Assembly: GCF_963169125.1 (NCBI RefSeq)
Contig: NC_084795.1
Span: 135,064,201 to 135,128,200 of the forward strand
Source: Humulus lupulus
Taxonomy: Eukaryota > Streptophyta > Magnoliopsida > Rosales > Cannabaceae
Length of the DNA: 64,000 nt
Reading direction: 5' to 3'
Shown: positions 35,456 through 48,469 of the stretch, in pieces
Layout: every line of letters starts with the position of its first letter
How positions within the stretch are numbered: position 1 is the first letter of the stretch
Made by a program: the position numbers and the translations under genes
The notes under the pieces: generated by a model
What the model saw: the letters and a program-made list of their open reading frames with translations, nothing else
Databases searched by the model: none
Told to the model about the DNA's origin: nothing

Positions 35456-36513
35456 TGAGGCCTGGTGGTGGTTATTGAGAGGCCGGGAGTTCTAGCCAGG
35501 GTATTAGTTCTTCATCTGCTGCTATGAATCTTCAGCAGATGTTTACAAATTTGCAATTAAGATTTCAGAGGCAGGAGGAAGAGGTTAGGTGTTTGAAACA
35601 ACAGCAGAATCTGTTGGGGAGCACCTCTACCTTGGTTGTGCCAAGAGTGGCACTAGCTTTGGCTCAGCCTAGGGTTTAGAACAGATGGGAATTTCTCTGT
35701 GGAAGATTCCAGGCGTATTACCCTCTAGTCTTCAAGGGAGGCCTAGATCCATTCGGAGCTTAGCAATGGATGGGCATGATCAGTTTCATTCTTGACAGTA
35801 TGGGACTGATGGGTCAGGATAGGGTGATCTGTGCTACATGTGTACTGCGGGATGATGCCCGGACATGGTGGGAGGTAGTATCCCAGACACGAAACACAGC
35901 TGTGATGGACTGGAAAGATTTTAGGCAGCTGTTCAATGAAAGATACTATTGTGATGCGGCTAAGACTGCTAAGATGAATGAGTTTGTGAATCTCATTCAA
36001 GGAAGGGCATCAGTAACCGAGTATGTTAGCAGATTTGATGGGTTGGCCGAGTTTTCTTTAGACATGGTACCCACAGATGTGGCTCGGAAGGAAAAGTTCG
36101 TTCAGGGATTGAATCTTGGAATAGCTCAGGGCATTAGAGTTTCCCCAGTGCATGAAATCTCCACCTATGCTCAGGTGGTAGAGAAGGCTCTTGCTGTGGA
36201 GAGCATAAAAGATGAGAGGAAGAGTGCTAGGAAGCACGGAGCTCAGATAGTGGTATCTCCACTTATTGGTGTAAGCAAGAAGGAGCACTGAAGGACTTAT
36301 CCAATATGTGTTCGGTGCAAGAGGCGCCATTTGAAGGGGTGCCGACCAAAGACATGTTTCTTATGTGGAGTGGTTGGACATATAAAGAGGGATTGCCCAA
36401 GGCTAAGAGAGGATGAGAAAAAGGGGATAGATAACTCGATTCCAACTCGAGTGTTTATTCAGAGGCAGTCAGAGTCTGAGACCGAGACCAGTTCCTCAGG
36501 GGTGGCAGGTTAG
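35456..36513 (+). pseudogene. Element B gag
   Basis: One frame is readable throughout, broken by stops in the N-terminal part, at about 35760 and at 36289-36291. The capsid part 35770-36288 includes DARTWWEVVSQTR and the FVQGLN motif typical of the retrotransposon gag domain. After the second stop the nucleocapsid has a first cysteine-rich element (CVRCKRRHLKGC) and an intact CCHC knuckle CFLCGVVGHIKRDC at about 36355-36396. The gag would form the virus-like particle. Three stops in otherwise well-kept sequence suggest moderate age. Confidence 0.85.
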
Positions 36514-38685
36514 CTTTTGGTCCTGATCTTTATTTTGTGCTGAATGACTTGGTGCCATGCTGTTCTTTATTTATTGCATGTAGAGAAGCATAAAGTTGCT
36601 ACACAGGCTATATGGTTGTGTTGCGATGAAAAAGTGATATTGTATTGGTAATTTAAGAGATCAGGTTAATTATTGTGGAAAGGCTCATCAGTTGTTTCCA
36701 TGAGTTGGTTATGACTGACTGGTTTTAGTATGATCCAGGGTATGGATTGGTTAGCCAAGTGTGGGGCAATTTTAAATGGCAAGGAAAGTATAGTAACTCT
36801 TGGGCTTGAGAGTGGAAAGTCTTGTGACAGTTGGTACTGTGCATGAATCTGATGTGTTTATGACATTTGTAGTGAGAGCTAGAGTTTTATGGCAGAGAGA
36901 TTCATGGAACTCTTAGCTAGTGTGTTGGATCTTTGATCTGGTTAGGACCAGTTAGAGATCGGAGATGAAGTTATATAAAAGACTGTGTTTGTATCAGATA
37001 AGAGTGCTGGGAGTGCTGAGTATATCTTGAGAATTTGTTTAATGCCAAGTGTTTATGAATCAGATGAACAAAGCATTCAAAGGATTATTTGAATGGGATT
37101 TGTGATCATCTTGGATGATGGTATTGTGTTATTTTCTCTGCAAAAATTTGTCAAGGTTAAGGAACGCCTTAGGGGCAGGAGTGTCCTTGGGTGGTAAAGA
37201 TATTTCAGGTGCCTTGGGAAATAGTTCTGAGTCTTCTTGCAGATCAGAATCAGATTGGAGGTTGTTATGACATCTCAGTGACAGAGAAAAGTAATTGCCT
37301 ATGCAATATGTTGGTTAAAGGATCTGACCATAACTAGAGTAGAGTTTCTGGTGGGCCAAGTGGCCAGTTTTATGTTTGAGATCATCATTTCAGAAAGGAT
37401 TAGAAGGAAAGATGATTAAGTGAACCACGTATAAGAAAGACTGAGGAGTAAGTCTTAGCTGGATTAGCTAAGGATTATACAGTGTCAAATATGAAATTTA
37501 TTGTGGTATAGGGTCGGATTTGGAATCCGATGGACACCGAGATTAATTGGGAGATTCTGGATGAATCTCATGTTATTCATCTATTCTCTTCATTCAGGCA
37601 TTATGGAAATGTAATAGGATATGAAAGCTTTATAATGGTGGCTTGAGATGGAGAGGGATGTAATGGAATGCGTGGTAAAGTTCTTAGCGTGATAGTAGGA
37701 CAGACAGAGTATCAGAAATTGGTGAGGCCATTGTAGCCTTTGAGTATTTTATAATTGAAATATGATAGCATCGTGATGGGTTTCGCGGTGGGATTCCCTA
37801 GGTTAGTGGGCCAGTATAAGTTGGCATTGAGTCATTGTGGACCGGTAGTCCAAGTGAGTATATTTTTGTCAGCAAGGATGAATAGTACAGTTGATCAGTA
37901 TTCAGATCTCTTTGTGAGAGGGATAGAGCGCCGTCATGAAACTCAAGGTCTATCTTATCAGATGGAGACTCTATTGCGACTTCTAGGTTTTGGAAGGGTT
38001 AAGAAGGCGATGAGTATATAGATGGAATTCAGTACAGTTTATTACTCTCAGACTGATGGTAAATCAGAGAGAGAGGGTTATCCAATTATTATTGGAAGAA
38101 CATCTTATAAGATGAATGAGTTAATGTATATCTGGATCCTGAGGTGGTTCAGGGGACTATTGAGATTACTAGGGATTGAAGCTTGAATGCTCACTTCTCA
38201 GAATAAATGGAAAAGTTTTGCTGAATTGAAAAGCAGGAACATGGAATTTCAAGTAGAAGATTATATCTTCTTTAAAAGTATCACCATGGAAAAGGATGAC
38301 ATGTTAAGGGCAAGTTGAGCCCTAGAGTAGGAAAACAGTTTGAGTCCTAGATAGGACCGGTTAGGTTGATTTTGGTTCAACCTTATCTTTGGCATTGCCA
38401 GGTATATACAGTGTATTTTGTATTTTCATGCTGAGGACATGGGTTAAAAGAAACTCATGAGTTGAGTTATGAGAATCGGGGATTTGAGACTAAGTCATCC
38501 TATAAAGAATAGCCAGTCCAGATATGGAACAGAAATAATAAGGTTCTGAAGAACAAAGTTATACCTTGAGTTGAGGTATGTTACAGGAACGGTGAGGTCG
38601 AGACAACGACCTGGGAAACTGGAATCAGTTGTACGGAATTTATATTTCGGGCGGTTCAGAAAAATTTCGAGGAGGAAATTTCTGT
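36514..38685 (+). pseudogene. Element B pol remnant lacking RT
   Basis: A protease C-terminal motif (GMDWLAKCGAILNG) is readable at about 36738-36780. No RT motif is found. Integrase-core traces appear at 37755-38100 (FPRLVGQY, TVDQYSDLFVR and YYSQTDGKSERE), with the catalytic acidic residues largely lost. A chromodomain/tail trace occurs at 38560-38660 (a TTWET-type motif), ending in an NFEEEIS-type tail before the PPT. At about 2.2 kb it is well short of a normal chromovirus pol, so a large internal deletion removed RT and RNase H. Confidence 0.7.
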
Positions 38686-38699
38686 AAGGAGGGGATATT
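38686..38699 (+). other. Polypurine tract of element B
   Basis: AAGGAGGGGATA at 38687-38698 directly precedes the 3' LTR start. Confidence 0.7.
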
Positions 38700-41449
38700 T
38701 GTAATGCCCCAAATTTCCTAATAAGGTTTAGGACCTTGATTAGGAGGCCAGGAGGGCCATAATTGATTTATTATGTTATTAAATGATTATATTCATGTTT
38801 AGGAGTATTAAATATGCATGTGAACCCATTTCTAATTAATTGGGTGATTTTCATATTTTGGCCATTTCGGGCATATTTTTCATATATGTGATATGTGTGT
38901 GGTGTTTTATTATTATTTGGTTATGCCAGGGTTACTCAGCACAAGACGATCCTAGGAGGTAAGCTAGTGGGAAAGTCACAACGGGATTTATTCTTGACTC
39001 GGAGTGAGTCAAGGGGTATTTAGAGCATTACCAGGTTATTGGGAAATGGGAACAAGAATTTGATGATAAATTGGGAGTTAGTAAGATCAGGGGGAAATTC
39101 TGGAGGTTTTGACTATTTTGTCCCCGGGGGTGTTTTCGGGACCCCAAGCGTTAAGATTTGTTTGAGGCTACTTAAGCTTCAAGTAACCTTTAAAGGAATA
39201 AAAAGAACGTTCTGTACGTTTTCTCTCCCTCAAAGTTCCATTTTCGTCTCCCGATCGCATTTTCGAAGGAAACTTGAGTTCTAGGACTTGGATTCAAGCA
39301 AGGATCGAGGCATAGCGATTCTATGGACGATTAGCAGCTTATTAGATGGAAGATTTAGTTGGAAAACAACTCAATTGGAGGTAATCCAAGTTTTAAGTTC
39401 TAAATTTTTAAATTTTTTAAGCTTGAATTGGATTTTTGTGTTTTAATGAGTTTTTGGGTGATTTGAAACTTGGGTTTTAATGGTTTTGGATGATTAGGAT
39501 GTTTGGATAGGTTGTTGGAAGGTTTTAAAATGGAGAAAACGAGGAAAAATGGCTGGTTCGTGGTTGGGCCGCGGCCCTGGCTTGTTGAAGCTGGTGGAGG
39601 TTGATGATAAGCCTAAGGGTCGCGGCGCTTGATGCTATTTTTGGCCAAATTGATGTTTTGAGCATGGGAACTTAACTCTAAGGGCCTGGGATCGATCCTA
39701 CTACCTAGTTGAGTGGGATTCGATGTCCCGGAGGCTTGGGTTGGGTTTGGAAGCATTTATTTACTCATTTTGATGAGGTTTTATCCTATGGTTGTGACTA
39801 GGTTATCACTAGGGGCTTGGAATCAGGATCGTGCTTGTGGCTCATTTATTGATAACCTGTGCTTGGACCAAAGGTAAGAAAATGGCACCCTGTGTATATA
39901 TGACATGCATGGTTATTCTTGAATCATGTTGGATGGTTAAATGTGACATGTATGGTTATTGTTGAGGCATGTCAATTGATTAAATGTGATGCACGAGAAA
40001 CATGTGATTATGGCATGCTGTGAATATTGATTATGAGATTGATCAGAGCTTGAGTCTCTGTAATTGTGCATGATTATAATTATTCTTTTGATTACTGAGT
40101 GAGCATGCCAATTGCCTTTATCTGAATATTTGACAAATGATATATGTCTGTTTGTATTACCTAAATGAGGAAGCACTGACTTATTAGTCAGGGATTGGCA
40201 ATGGTGTCAATATCAACGCTGAAGCTGTGACTCATTAGTCAAGTTTGGTAGTGGTGTTGAGCACCGGTCACATGAGATTAACTTATAAGTAAAGTGCGGT
40301 CTTAGCGTGTTTAACGCAAGCCGATAAAAGATTAGATCTAATCGACATATACATTGAAGACTCGAATGATCATTAATGCCGGACCGACCTTAAGGTCGAT
40401 GAAAATTAAAAGCGCTTGTCTAGTCTATGGGCTAGTTAATTAGAGCTAGAGCTAGAATGGCTAAGGTGACCTACATGTCACATGGCTAGGAGGGTATGGG
40501 ACCTCCAGAGCATGACTCATTAGTCACCTATACAGGGTATGACTCATTAGTCATCCACACCGAGGTTGACTTATTAGTCATCTATACCAAGTGTGACTTA
40601 TTAGTCACCAATACAGAGTGTGACTCATTAGTCACCTATACATGGTATGACTCATTAGTCATCCACATAGAGATAGACTGATTAATCATCTATACAGAGT
40701 GTGGCTTATAAGTCACCTATACAGAGTGTGACTCACGAGTCACCTAGACAGAGATGGACTCATTAGTCATCTACACAGGGTATGACTTATTAGTCATCTA
40801 TACAGAGTGTGACTCATTAGTCACCTATGCAGGGTGTGACTCATTAGTCACCCACTCCGAGATCGACTTATTAGTCATCTAACCAAGAAGCAGGTCCTCA
40901 AATAATTACTCATTAGTCTTCTATTCAAATGTAAGACCCCATAATCATTTATTTAAACTTATTTGCATGCATGACGGAAGCTATTATTGCTAGGCATGTA
41001 CAATATGATTCGATGACATGTTATTACTCTTCATGAGCATGTTGATTTTTCTTACTGGGCTTCGTCTCACGGGTGCTATGTGGTGCATGTAAAGGCAAAA
41101 GAAAGGTGGACCATCCTTGAGTTGGAGAGCTTAGGTGACGACGTGTACATATGCGGTTACTCGACTGCCACGACCGAGGGTTGAAAGAGGAACTAGGGTT
41201 AAACCTTATTTTGCCGCTTAGATCGGCCTATTGTAAATATTTTCTTATAATAGACCTCTAAATTATATTTTTGGGATCCCAATGTACATAGTTAACGTTC
41301 TAATGAAACGTTATATCTTAACCAAATTTTTTAATCCCTATACCGCTAATCATACTTAGTTACACATTTTTGGCCAAATGACTCGATTAGCGAGTTTAGC
41401 ACTGTTTACAAGGCACACCGTAACGGTCCCTGGAGTTTAGGGCGTTATA
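38700..41449 (+). mobile_element. Element B 3' LTR
   Basis: 2750 bp, from TGTAATGCCCC to GGGCGTTATA. Collinear with the 5' LTR minus C2. The terminal CA is mutated to TA. The CG-rich cluster at about 39555-39630 is shorter than in the 5' LTR. Confidence 0.88.
40510..40930. repeat. TGACTCATTAGTCA palindrome array, B 3' LTR
   Basis: The same units in the same order as 34024-34445, with point changes (for example GACTGATTAATCA near 40677 and GACTCACGAGTCA near 40730). Unit number appears unchanged. Confidence 0.92.
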
Positions 41450-41454
41450 GTCTT

Positions 41455-43056
41455 CCATCCCCTAACCATGGGAAATCCATCCTAATATATCGAATCATTC
41501 CATGTAGAAGTCGTGCCCTCACCTGACGTTTCCCCCAGGTGGCATCTCCTGCCTCTGGTGCATAATTAATAACCTCACTTGTTCCCATCATTATCCTGAT
41601 GGTTATCTTGTAAATCAGATTCCCCTTACTGACAAGACCAGGAGCCATAGAACTATCTGGGGTTCTTCTGCTTCGATTACCGAGAATCTGTCCTTACTAA
41701 ACTCCACCACTGGAAATACTGTCATTTGCATCTCCGACACTCATGCTCTATACCTCATTTCACAGATCTCAAATAACATGGCCCTCTCTGCTACCTAAAT
41801 ACAGATGATGATTTCTTACATCGGAGCGGCCCAAATGCTCTTGACTATTCCAGAGTTTAATCCTTAAATAGGTCATCATTTCTAGCTACATCCGCCTATA
41901 TCAATTCCCCAAAATGAATTACCCAACCCACAAAACTCATTGACATACACTGCTGTTACCTTATCATTCCAAATCAAACTTATAAGCCTACCAACCTTTG
42001 CAGCCCAGACTATGTCCTTATAACCTCTTTCATCAATTCACCATCTGAGTTCTTTCCAACCCATCATGCCAATGTCTCGACCTGAGTACCATTTCCAAGC
42101 ATCCTTCTGCCACAAATACTTAGCACAACCCCTTAGTCATGACCTCTTATCTTCATATAATCAAGGATGGAATTAACTTTTCCCATCCACTGACCAATTC
42201 TTAGGCAACCCAAACTTTCCTCAAAACCAGAGGATAACGCCTTTTAGGCCTTCCATAAAATACACTTTTCTATCAATACCCTCACATTAAACCAACACTG
42301 GTAACCTCACTGTCAAGGCATACAAAGCAGCTCTTTCCCCAGAGAAGTCCGATGTTTCTCCATCTAGTCTCAACTATTAAACCTCACAGCTTACTCACAC
42401 ACTAGCGAACATCTGCTGCGTCTTTCAGGGGGCAGATGGAGGTTTCCAACTCTAACTATCATTTGCAATCCCCCTATAAAATAATGCCAATTCCACTTAA
42501 CCACTCTAGGCGCAAACAATTTGAGTTCATCCGCCACTGCTGACTAAACTCCTCAGCCCTGAGGTTCACACTCTGAACCAATCCACAGCCTGGTCCAAAT
42601 AACCACAGTTATCATGCACCCATAAAGCATATTAAACACAGATCTACAATACTATACATTTAGCTACCGAATTTTTATTACAACCAAATATACTCACACT
42701 ATATCATGCTTCCTACAAGCCAATAAACAGATACGACATATGAATTCAATTCAGGCAGTTAACCACATACACTCAGTATGCAAACCATTATCCAAATATT
42801 TATTCACATGCAATAGCAATGCTAATCAGCACGCTTCAATATCATCACGCAATAGTCAAGGGTCAGTCCCTATCAGTATCTCATGCTTCCTGTTAATCAT
42901 ACAAATATCAACATTCATATTTCTTCCCAATCATTTAAGCATATAATCATGTATACACAATTACCAAACCCTGAGTCGAGCTTGTCTTTCGCGGTGAATG
43001 TACATGTCCAGCCAGTCTTCAGGAACCCTTAAACCTAGGACGCTCTAATAATAAGT
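41455..43056 (-). pseudogene. Element A internal region, part 3 (leader/gag side)
   Basis: Decayed. No reliable gag frame survives, only short minus-strand stretches. At 43030-43056 the minus strand reads a damaged PBS (TTATTATTAGAGCGTCC) directly after the LTR end, the expected place for a TGGTATCAGAGC-type site. Confidence 0.5.
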
Positions 43057-45263
43057 TGTAACGCCCTGGATAGCCAAGACCATTACACTATGTGTTTATA
43101 AAGGTGCAAGACTTGCTAATCAAGTTATTTGGTTAGAAAAGTGTTACTAAAACTATAATTGAACTAGGGTTAAAAGATTTTGGTCACAAAAGTTACATTT
43201 CATATAATTAAACATTTCATACATGGGATCCCAAAAGTAATAACATTTAAAAGACAGTTTACAAAATTTCAAGAAATAAGTACAGCTACTAGACATTCTA
43301 AGGGCAAAACAGACATTTAGGCTTTTCCCGTCCTGGTCCACTCCTCAGCCGTGGCGGCCGATCAGCTGACTATGTACATTCAGCCCCAAAGCTCTCTAAC
43401 TCAGGATTGGTCCACTTTGCCCTTGCCTTTACCTGCACCATGTAGCACCCATGAGCCAAGGCCCAGCAAGAAACCAGATAACAGAGCATAGCCATTAAGC
43501 AATCAATTCACAAATCAACAGCTAAACAACCCAAAAAGCATGGCTATATACTCAACAATCGATAGTATTCACACAATCAGGCATTCCACAAACCAAGCTC
43601 ATAAATTAACATTAATAATCAATTCACATATTAATCAGGGTCGACACCCTTAGGTCGCAACCCCTATTTATCCCACTACTCCAGCCTGCTTAAACCAAGC
43701 TCAGTGAATTTTAAGCTGTCCTCAGCTACCAGTGGCTGAGCCGCGCCCTGTGCACAAATATTGATTCCGTCACTCATAGGCTGTTTATCACATGTCTCAT
43801 GGCATAATACCATCTATGACATCATACAGTTATAGGGAGTCCTTAGTCCCATCATTAACACATAACCTGGTGTAGTTTCTTACCTTTGATATTGCAAGCT
43901 TTGTTCAATGAAATCAACCCTCAAGCACGATCCCATCCGAGCGCTAGCATACACCTAGTCATAGCCACAAATTAGAACCATAAAAAACTTCAATTCCAAA
44001 ACCTAGCCTCGGGACCAATCCCGAGCCCTTGGGAAGCCCTAATTCCACCAAACGGGGTGATGGAATCAAACCCTGAGCCCCCGGGAAAAAACCCTAAGAA
44101 ATAACCCGAAAATCCTATTCTGGAGACATGGTAGCGCTATAGCGCCATGAAGAGGGCGCTATAGCGCTACAAACAGATCCAAAAAGCTCAGAGACACTCT
44201 GGCCTAGCATTGTAGTGCCCAATGACTAGCGCTACAGCGCTAGCCACAGCACAACCAAACCCTGACTTTCTTCCTTCGATTTTCCCCGAGCCAAACCTCT
44301 CCGAAACTCATCCAAACCTTAATCATACCCCAAAACAATCCTACCATAACCTATAACTCACCCCATGAGTCCCAACCATATGAAATCCAACCATATGCAC
44401 CCCAAAATAAAGAAACTACCATGATTGAGCTTGAAGCTCAAAAACTCTACAGAAACCATAATAGTCCAGAATTCAAGTGACCAAGTCCAGAGTTTCTTAC
44501 CTTCAATGGGGAAATTCGACCTTAGGCTATCCTCCACACCTCCATGGCTTTCACTCCTCAAAACCTCAGCCTTAATTCCCTAGAATTCCCATTAAAACTC
44601 AGCTTAGAAATCCATTTCAACACCAAAACCAGAAATTGAAGAAAAACCTTGAAACTTACCTCAATTGTGTGACTAACTCTTGCTAAACCTTTAGCTTCAC
44701 CAATCCTAACCCCAAACTTCAGCCTAAGCATTCATGAGTTAAAGCTCCCAAATTCCTCAAGAGATGGTGATGCAAGAGGGAACCGAATGAGAGAGAAAGG
44801 AATAGGTTAAATGTTCTGTTTTTCTTTCTTTCTTTCCTCCTTCAATTTCTTTCAGCTTCTATTTCATTCTAAACATTCCACTAAGTCCATAAAGGCTGAA
44901 TATGACTTATACTCTTATTAGACCAAATGACCATATTTCCCTCCCAATAAATCCTAAACCTTTAAGTCATTCTTTGGGCATTTTGGTCATTGCACCCAAT
45001 TTCCCGCTAATTCCTTGAATGTCTCTAATATTTACCGCTTACATCCCGACACCTAACTAATCACCAATTATTTTCCTCAATAAAAAATGGTCTCCAATAT
45101 ATTCTCTAAATTCCCAGAAATACCCTCAGACTTACCCCGAACCGAGTATAAATCCCCGCCGGGACTTTTTCTCTAAACCGCTCACTAGGATCGCCTTGAG
45201 TCACAAGCTGCAGATATATCCACACATAATAATGTGGTCTCAAAAAATTATCACAAATATTTA
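43057..45263 (-). mobile_element. Element A 5' LTR, truncated
   Basis: Collinear with 22597-24800. It stops at about 45263, roughly 240 bp short of the LTR start seen at 25034, so the outer end of element A is lost. It keeps the palindrome cluster (44132-44242) and the donor-like site (43879-43887). Confidence 0.8.
44132..44242. repeat. GCGCTATAGCGC palindrome cluster, A 5' LTR
   Basis: TAGCGCTATAGCGCCA is at 44132, GGCGCTATAGCGCTA at about 44156 and TAGCGCTACAGCGCTA at 44227-44242. Confidence 0.88.
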
Positions 45264-47628
45264 TCATGTTAGTTTGTTAATTTTCATTTGGAATCATATT
45301 TGATTACCCGAGTTATTGTACTTGCTCGATTTTTATTTCCAAATTTCACTTTTATACTAACTTGGGTTTTTTAAAGCTTGATTGTATTACTTAAATGGTC
45401 AAGTATGTCTACATTCTTTCGTTAATTCTCACAATCATTTTGCATACTTGTTAAAATATATAAATATGGTGAGATTATTACTGCTCGAAACTCATACTCC
45501 TTTATTCGTAGAAGGGTGATAGGCTTAGAATATTACTTTAAATTTTGTTGCACAAAAAATTTGTAATAGTTTGCCTTTTATGCTCGGTTATCTCCACACT
45601 TTAACTTTATTCCAAAAATCTGAGACAATTTTTTTAAAAGATGTATAGATTTTCTTTGGGCTCGTGGTATGGTTATTTCCAATACATGTATGCCCCTCAA
45701 GTAACCAAGTTATAAGTCTTGGACCATTTTTCCTTGGGTTTGGGCTAGTTTTATAATGTCAAATTCAAAGTTATCTCCTTTCATGATTGTAAGTAGGATT
45801 TGAGGTTATCTTCTTTTAAGATAACGATCAGAATACAAAGTTTTCCTCTTTCATGATTATAATCAGGATTCGAGGTTATCTTCTTTTTTAATCTTGATCT
45901 CTTTATGAAGCAATCTTTTTAAGTTTCTTGTTCGTTTTTCACAAGGCAACCCAATGCACTCTAAACGAACAAACTCCTTTGATTATTCTTTGGATTCTGT
46001 TTGTTCCATGTGTCAACATAAGCGAGAACAACCTTGCTTTGCACAGAAGTCAAATGTCTTCGTGCTTGCAAACTTTTTAGTTGTCTTCATATGCTTTTAA
46101 TCCATCCATCCAAAGTTGACTTCGAAATGGTTCAAGCATAATCATTTGAGTTGTATTCCCTTCCTTGTTTTCCCTTATAAAAATGAATGGGCGAACATGT
46201 TTCATTAAAGGTTTAAGTCGAGCCAACAAGTATTTCGAGCAAACATATCTAACCATCTTTGCATATTTCAAATTGTCTTTTGTGTGTGCGAACAGGGATT
46301 TGTAGCGACCTCGAAATGATCTTGAGCCTAATCTTCCTTTCTTATTCGTGTAGCATGAGCTTTTATTAGCGGACAGGATATCCAGCACTAAGTCATCTCG
46401 AATAGATGCATATGTCATCTCGAAAACCTGGAAATTGCTTGTCTACTCGTTTTACAAAAGTATAGTTTAGAATAGGAATTTCTATGTTATAGTTTGAGCT
46501 CGAATGTATTATTGTCTCGGAGATGAAACTTGTCCACAACTCACTTGTACACTAAGGTTTAGATCGGAGATGAACTTTGTTTATGGCTCGAATGACTTGT
46601 GTGGAGTGTTGACCAACTCAGGTATGAGTACCGAATACTGTTGAGAGAACTTATGTAAAGGGGTGATTAGCTCAGATGACTTATATGGGTTAGCTCGAAG
46701 GGTGCATATAGGTTAGCTCGAAGATAAATTTTGTTTATGGCTCAAATGCCTCTCATCTCGGAATTGTCACCAATGATTTCGAGATGTTAGTTCCATAAGA
46801 TCCCTTTGTTTTGAAGCTCCATTCACTCCTGCTAGTTTTAAAGATTCATAAACGAACATAATTTCTTTGCCATGAGAGCTTGCATTTGAACGTAGGTGCC
46901 ATGAAGCTTGCAAGTATATGTCCTTGATAGCTCGTATATTTCATCTTAGAATTGACTGTGATATGGGGCAAACTGGATTCTTATACATAAGCGTGGGACC
47001 ATGATTCTTGTACATAGGCATGAGAACATGATTCTCTTGGGAGTGAGAACAAGATCGTATGAATTCAAATCTTGCCAATAGTCTTCGTTTTAAATCCTAG
47101 TCCTTCCATGTAGGAATTTTGTTAGCCCCTAATGTATACACTTAGGCGAACAGATTGCACTTTTTGTTCTCGTCTGTTGTGTACAAGTGAATGAACATGA
47201 GGTTTTTTCGAGATTTACAACCTTCATTGTGACATCAATCAATTCCATAAATGCATACTTGCAATTAGGGTTATGTAACTACCACCTCCATAGGTGGATC
47301 TTTCCTTGAATTACTGTGATCACTCCACCTTGCAAATCGAAATCGCTGGATTTTTAATTTCAGCCTTGTGCCGTAATTTGGACACAATTAAGTGAAATTA
47401 TTTTTCACATAGATCTGATATTTGTCTTAGACGAATATGGTGTTTGTTTATGACTTGCAATTGCACAGAAGATGGCCTAGGTAAAATTAAATAGGTGGAC
47501 TGATCTAGCCCTTAACGACGTTGGGGGTTTGTTGGAGATAATTTCATCAAAGTCTTTATCTACAGACTTCGTCAGATTGAATCCCTTCATCTTGAATCTG
47601 CTCTCTCAATGAAAGCACCAAACTGTTG
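45264..47628. other. Tat-like non-coding DNA
   Basis: No domain is recognisable on either strand. The words GCGAACA and GAACAAAC and the phrase AGCTCGAA/GGCTCGAA recur, in the style of 15533-17128 and 22101-22596, so it may be the other side of T2. Near 47560-47628 the minus strand reads a leader with GTTTGGTGCTTTCATTGAGA directly after an LTR end, a plausible PBS whose tRNA I cannot name. Confidence 0.4.
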
Positions 47629-48340
47629 ACATTATTTTTCGTCAACTTGAGAACATAAGAGCATGGATTCAATAATTGAGATATAATAAAATAAATAACA
47701 CCATAATTTATTAGTGGTTCAGCCCCAAAAAGATGACCTACGTCCACTTATTGACTTTGATTGATATTTAAGCTTGAAGAACCATAGTTCACTATGAACT
47801 TACGTTGCTTGTTGTTCTACAATACTCATTTGCTTTTACATTACATAAGGACTGTTTATACAAGAATGGAGTTTTTGAATTATCAATTGCCCCTCATTTC
47901 TATCTGATCTCCTTTTATTTATAGTGAGGAATTTATGGTTACATTTAGATCATGGGCGTAAGATATTGGGCTTGGCCCATAAATAATACATTACAACACA
48001 AATACAATTATATTTTCATAAATGATCACTCTGTGCTCCTTTGCAAATTTTGTTAGCGTGGATAGTATGTGTTCAAATGAACATGATCCTCCTGTTAGCG
48101 TGTAATGGTTTGCCTTGTGCGAAAAGAAGTGAAATAACTTGCCTTGTGCGAACAGAGGTTGAAGAATGTTGCTATGTGACCAAATCCCTTATGTTAGCGC
48201 GTGGTAGTTGCTTTTTTACTTTGTGAGAACAAGAACTGCTTTATGCTTTGTGAGAACATGAACTACTTTGTGCTTTGTGAGAATAGGAACTCCTTTGTGC
48301 TTTGTGAGAACAAGAATGTACATTCACCATCCCATTACAA
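47629..48340 (-). mobile_element. Tat-like LTR (minus), outer end unclear
   Basis: Starts TGTTGACATTATTTTTCGTC on the plus strand, which is the reverse complement of an LTR ending in GTCAACA, like T1. The TATA box on the minus strand is at 47916-47923. U3 would contain the 30-bp repeats at 48201-48320. I cannot place the outer end; T3 coding sequence begins by about 48470. Confidence 0.5.
48201..48320. repeat. About 30-bp tandem repeat (TTTGTGAGAACAAGAACT type)
   Basis: Four imperfect units of about 30 bp, each with CTTTGTGAGAACA/TA followed by GAACT or GAATG. Confidence 0.85.
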
Positions 48341-48469
48341 TTTTTATTTTTTAAAAAAACATCATAAATGCCCAAAATATGGGTATAACACACATGTTGA
48401 ATTTAGACAGAAATATGCCTGCAAAGCCAAAGAAATGGAGACTTTTGGGAAAAGAGCGAGGAAGAGCTC

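Larger units (their letters stand above)
30236..41449 (+). mobile_element. Element B: plus-strand chromovirus with both LTRs
   Basis: Flanked by an exact GTCTT duplication (30231-30235 and 41450-41454). It has a 5' LTR, an initiator-Met-type PBS, a decayed gag, a short decayed pol without RT, a PPT, and a 3' LTR. It is inserted in element A. Because gag keeps its zinc knuckle while RT is gone, this copy could only have moved with enzymes supplied in trans, or it lost RT after insertion. Confidence 0.85.

Noticed and set aside
46077..46418. 113-codon minus-strand frame
   Set aside because: No recognisable motif, and it lies in GAACA-rich non-coding repeat DNA; probably chance.
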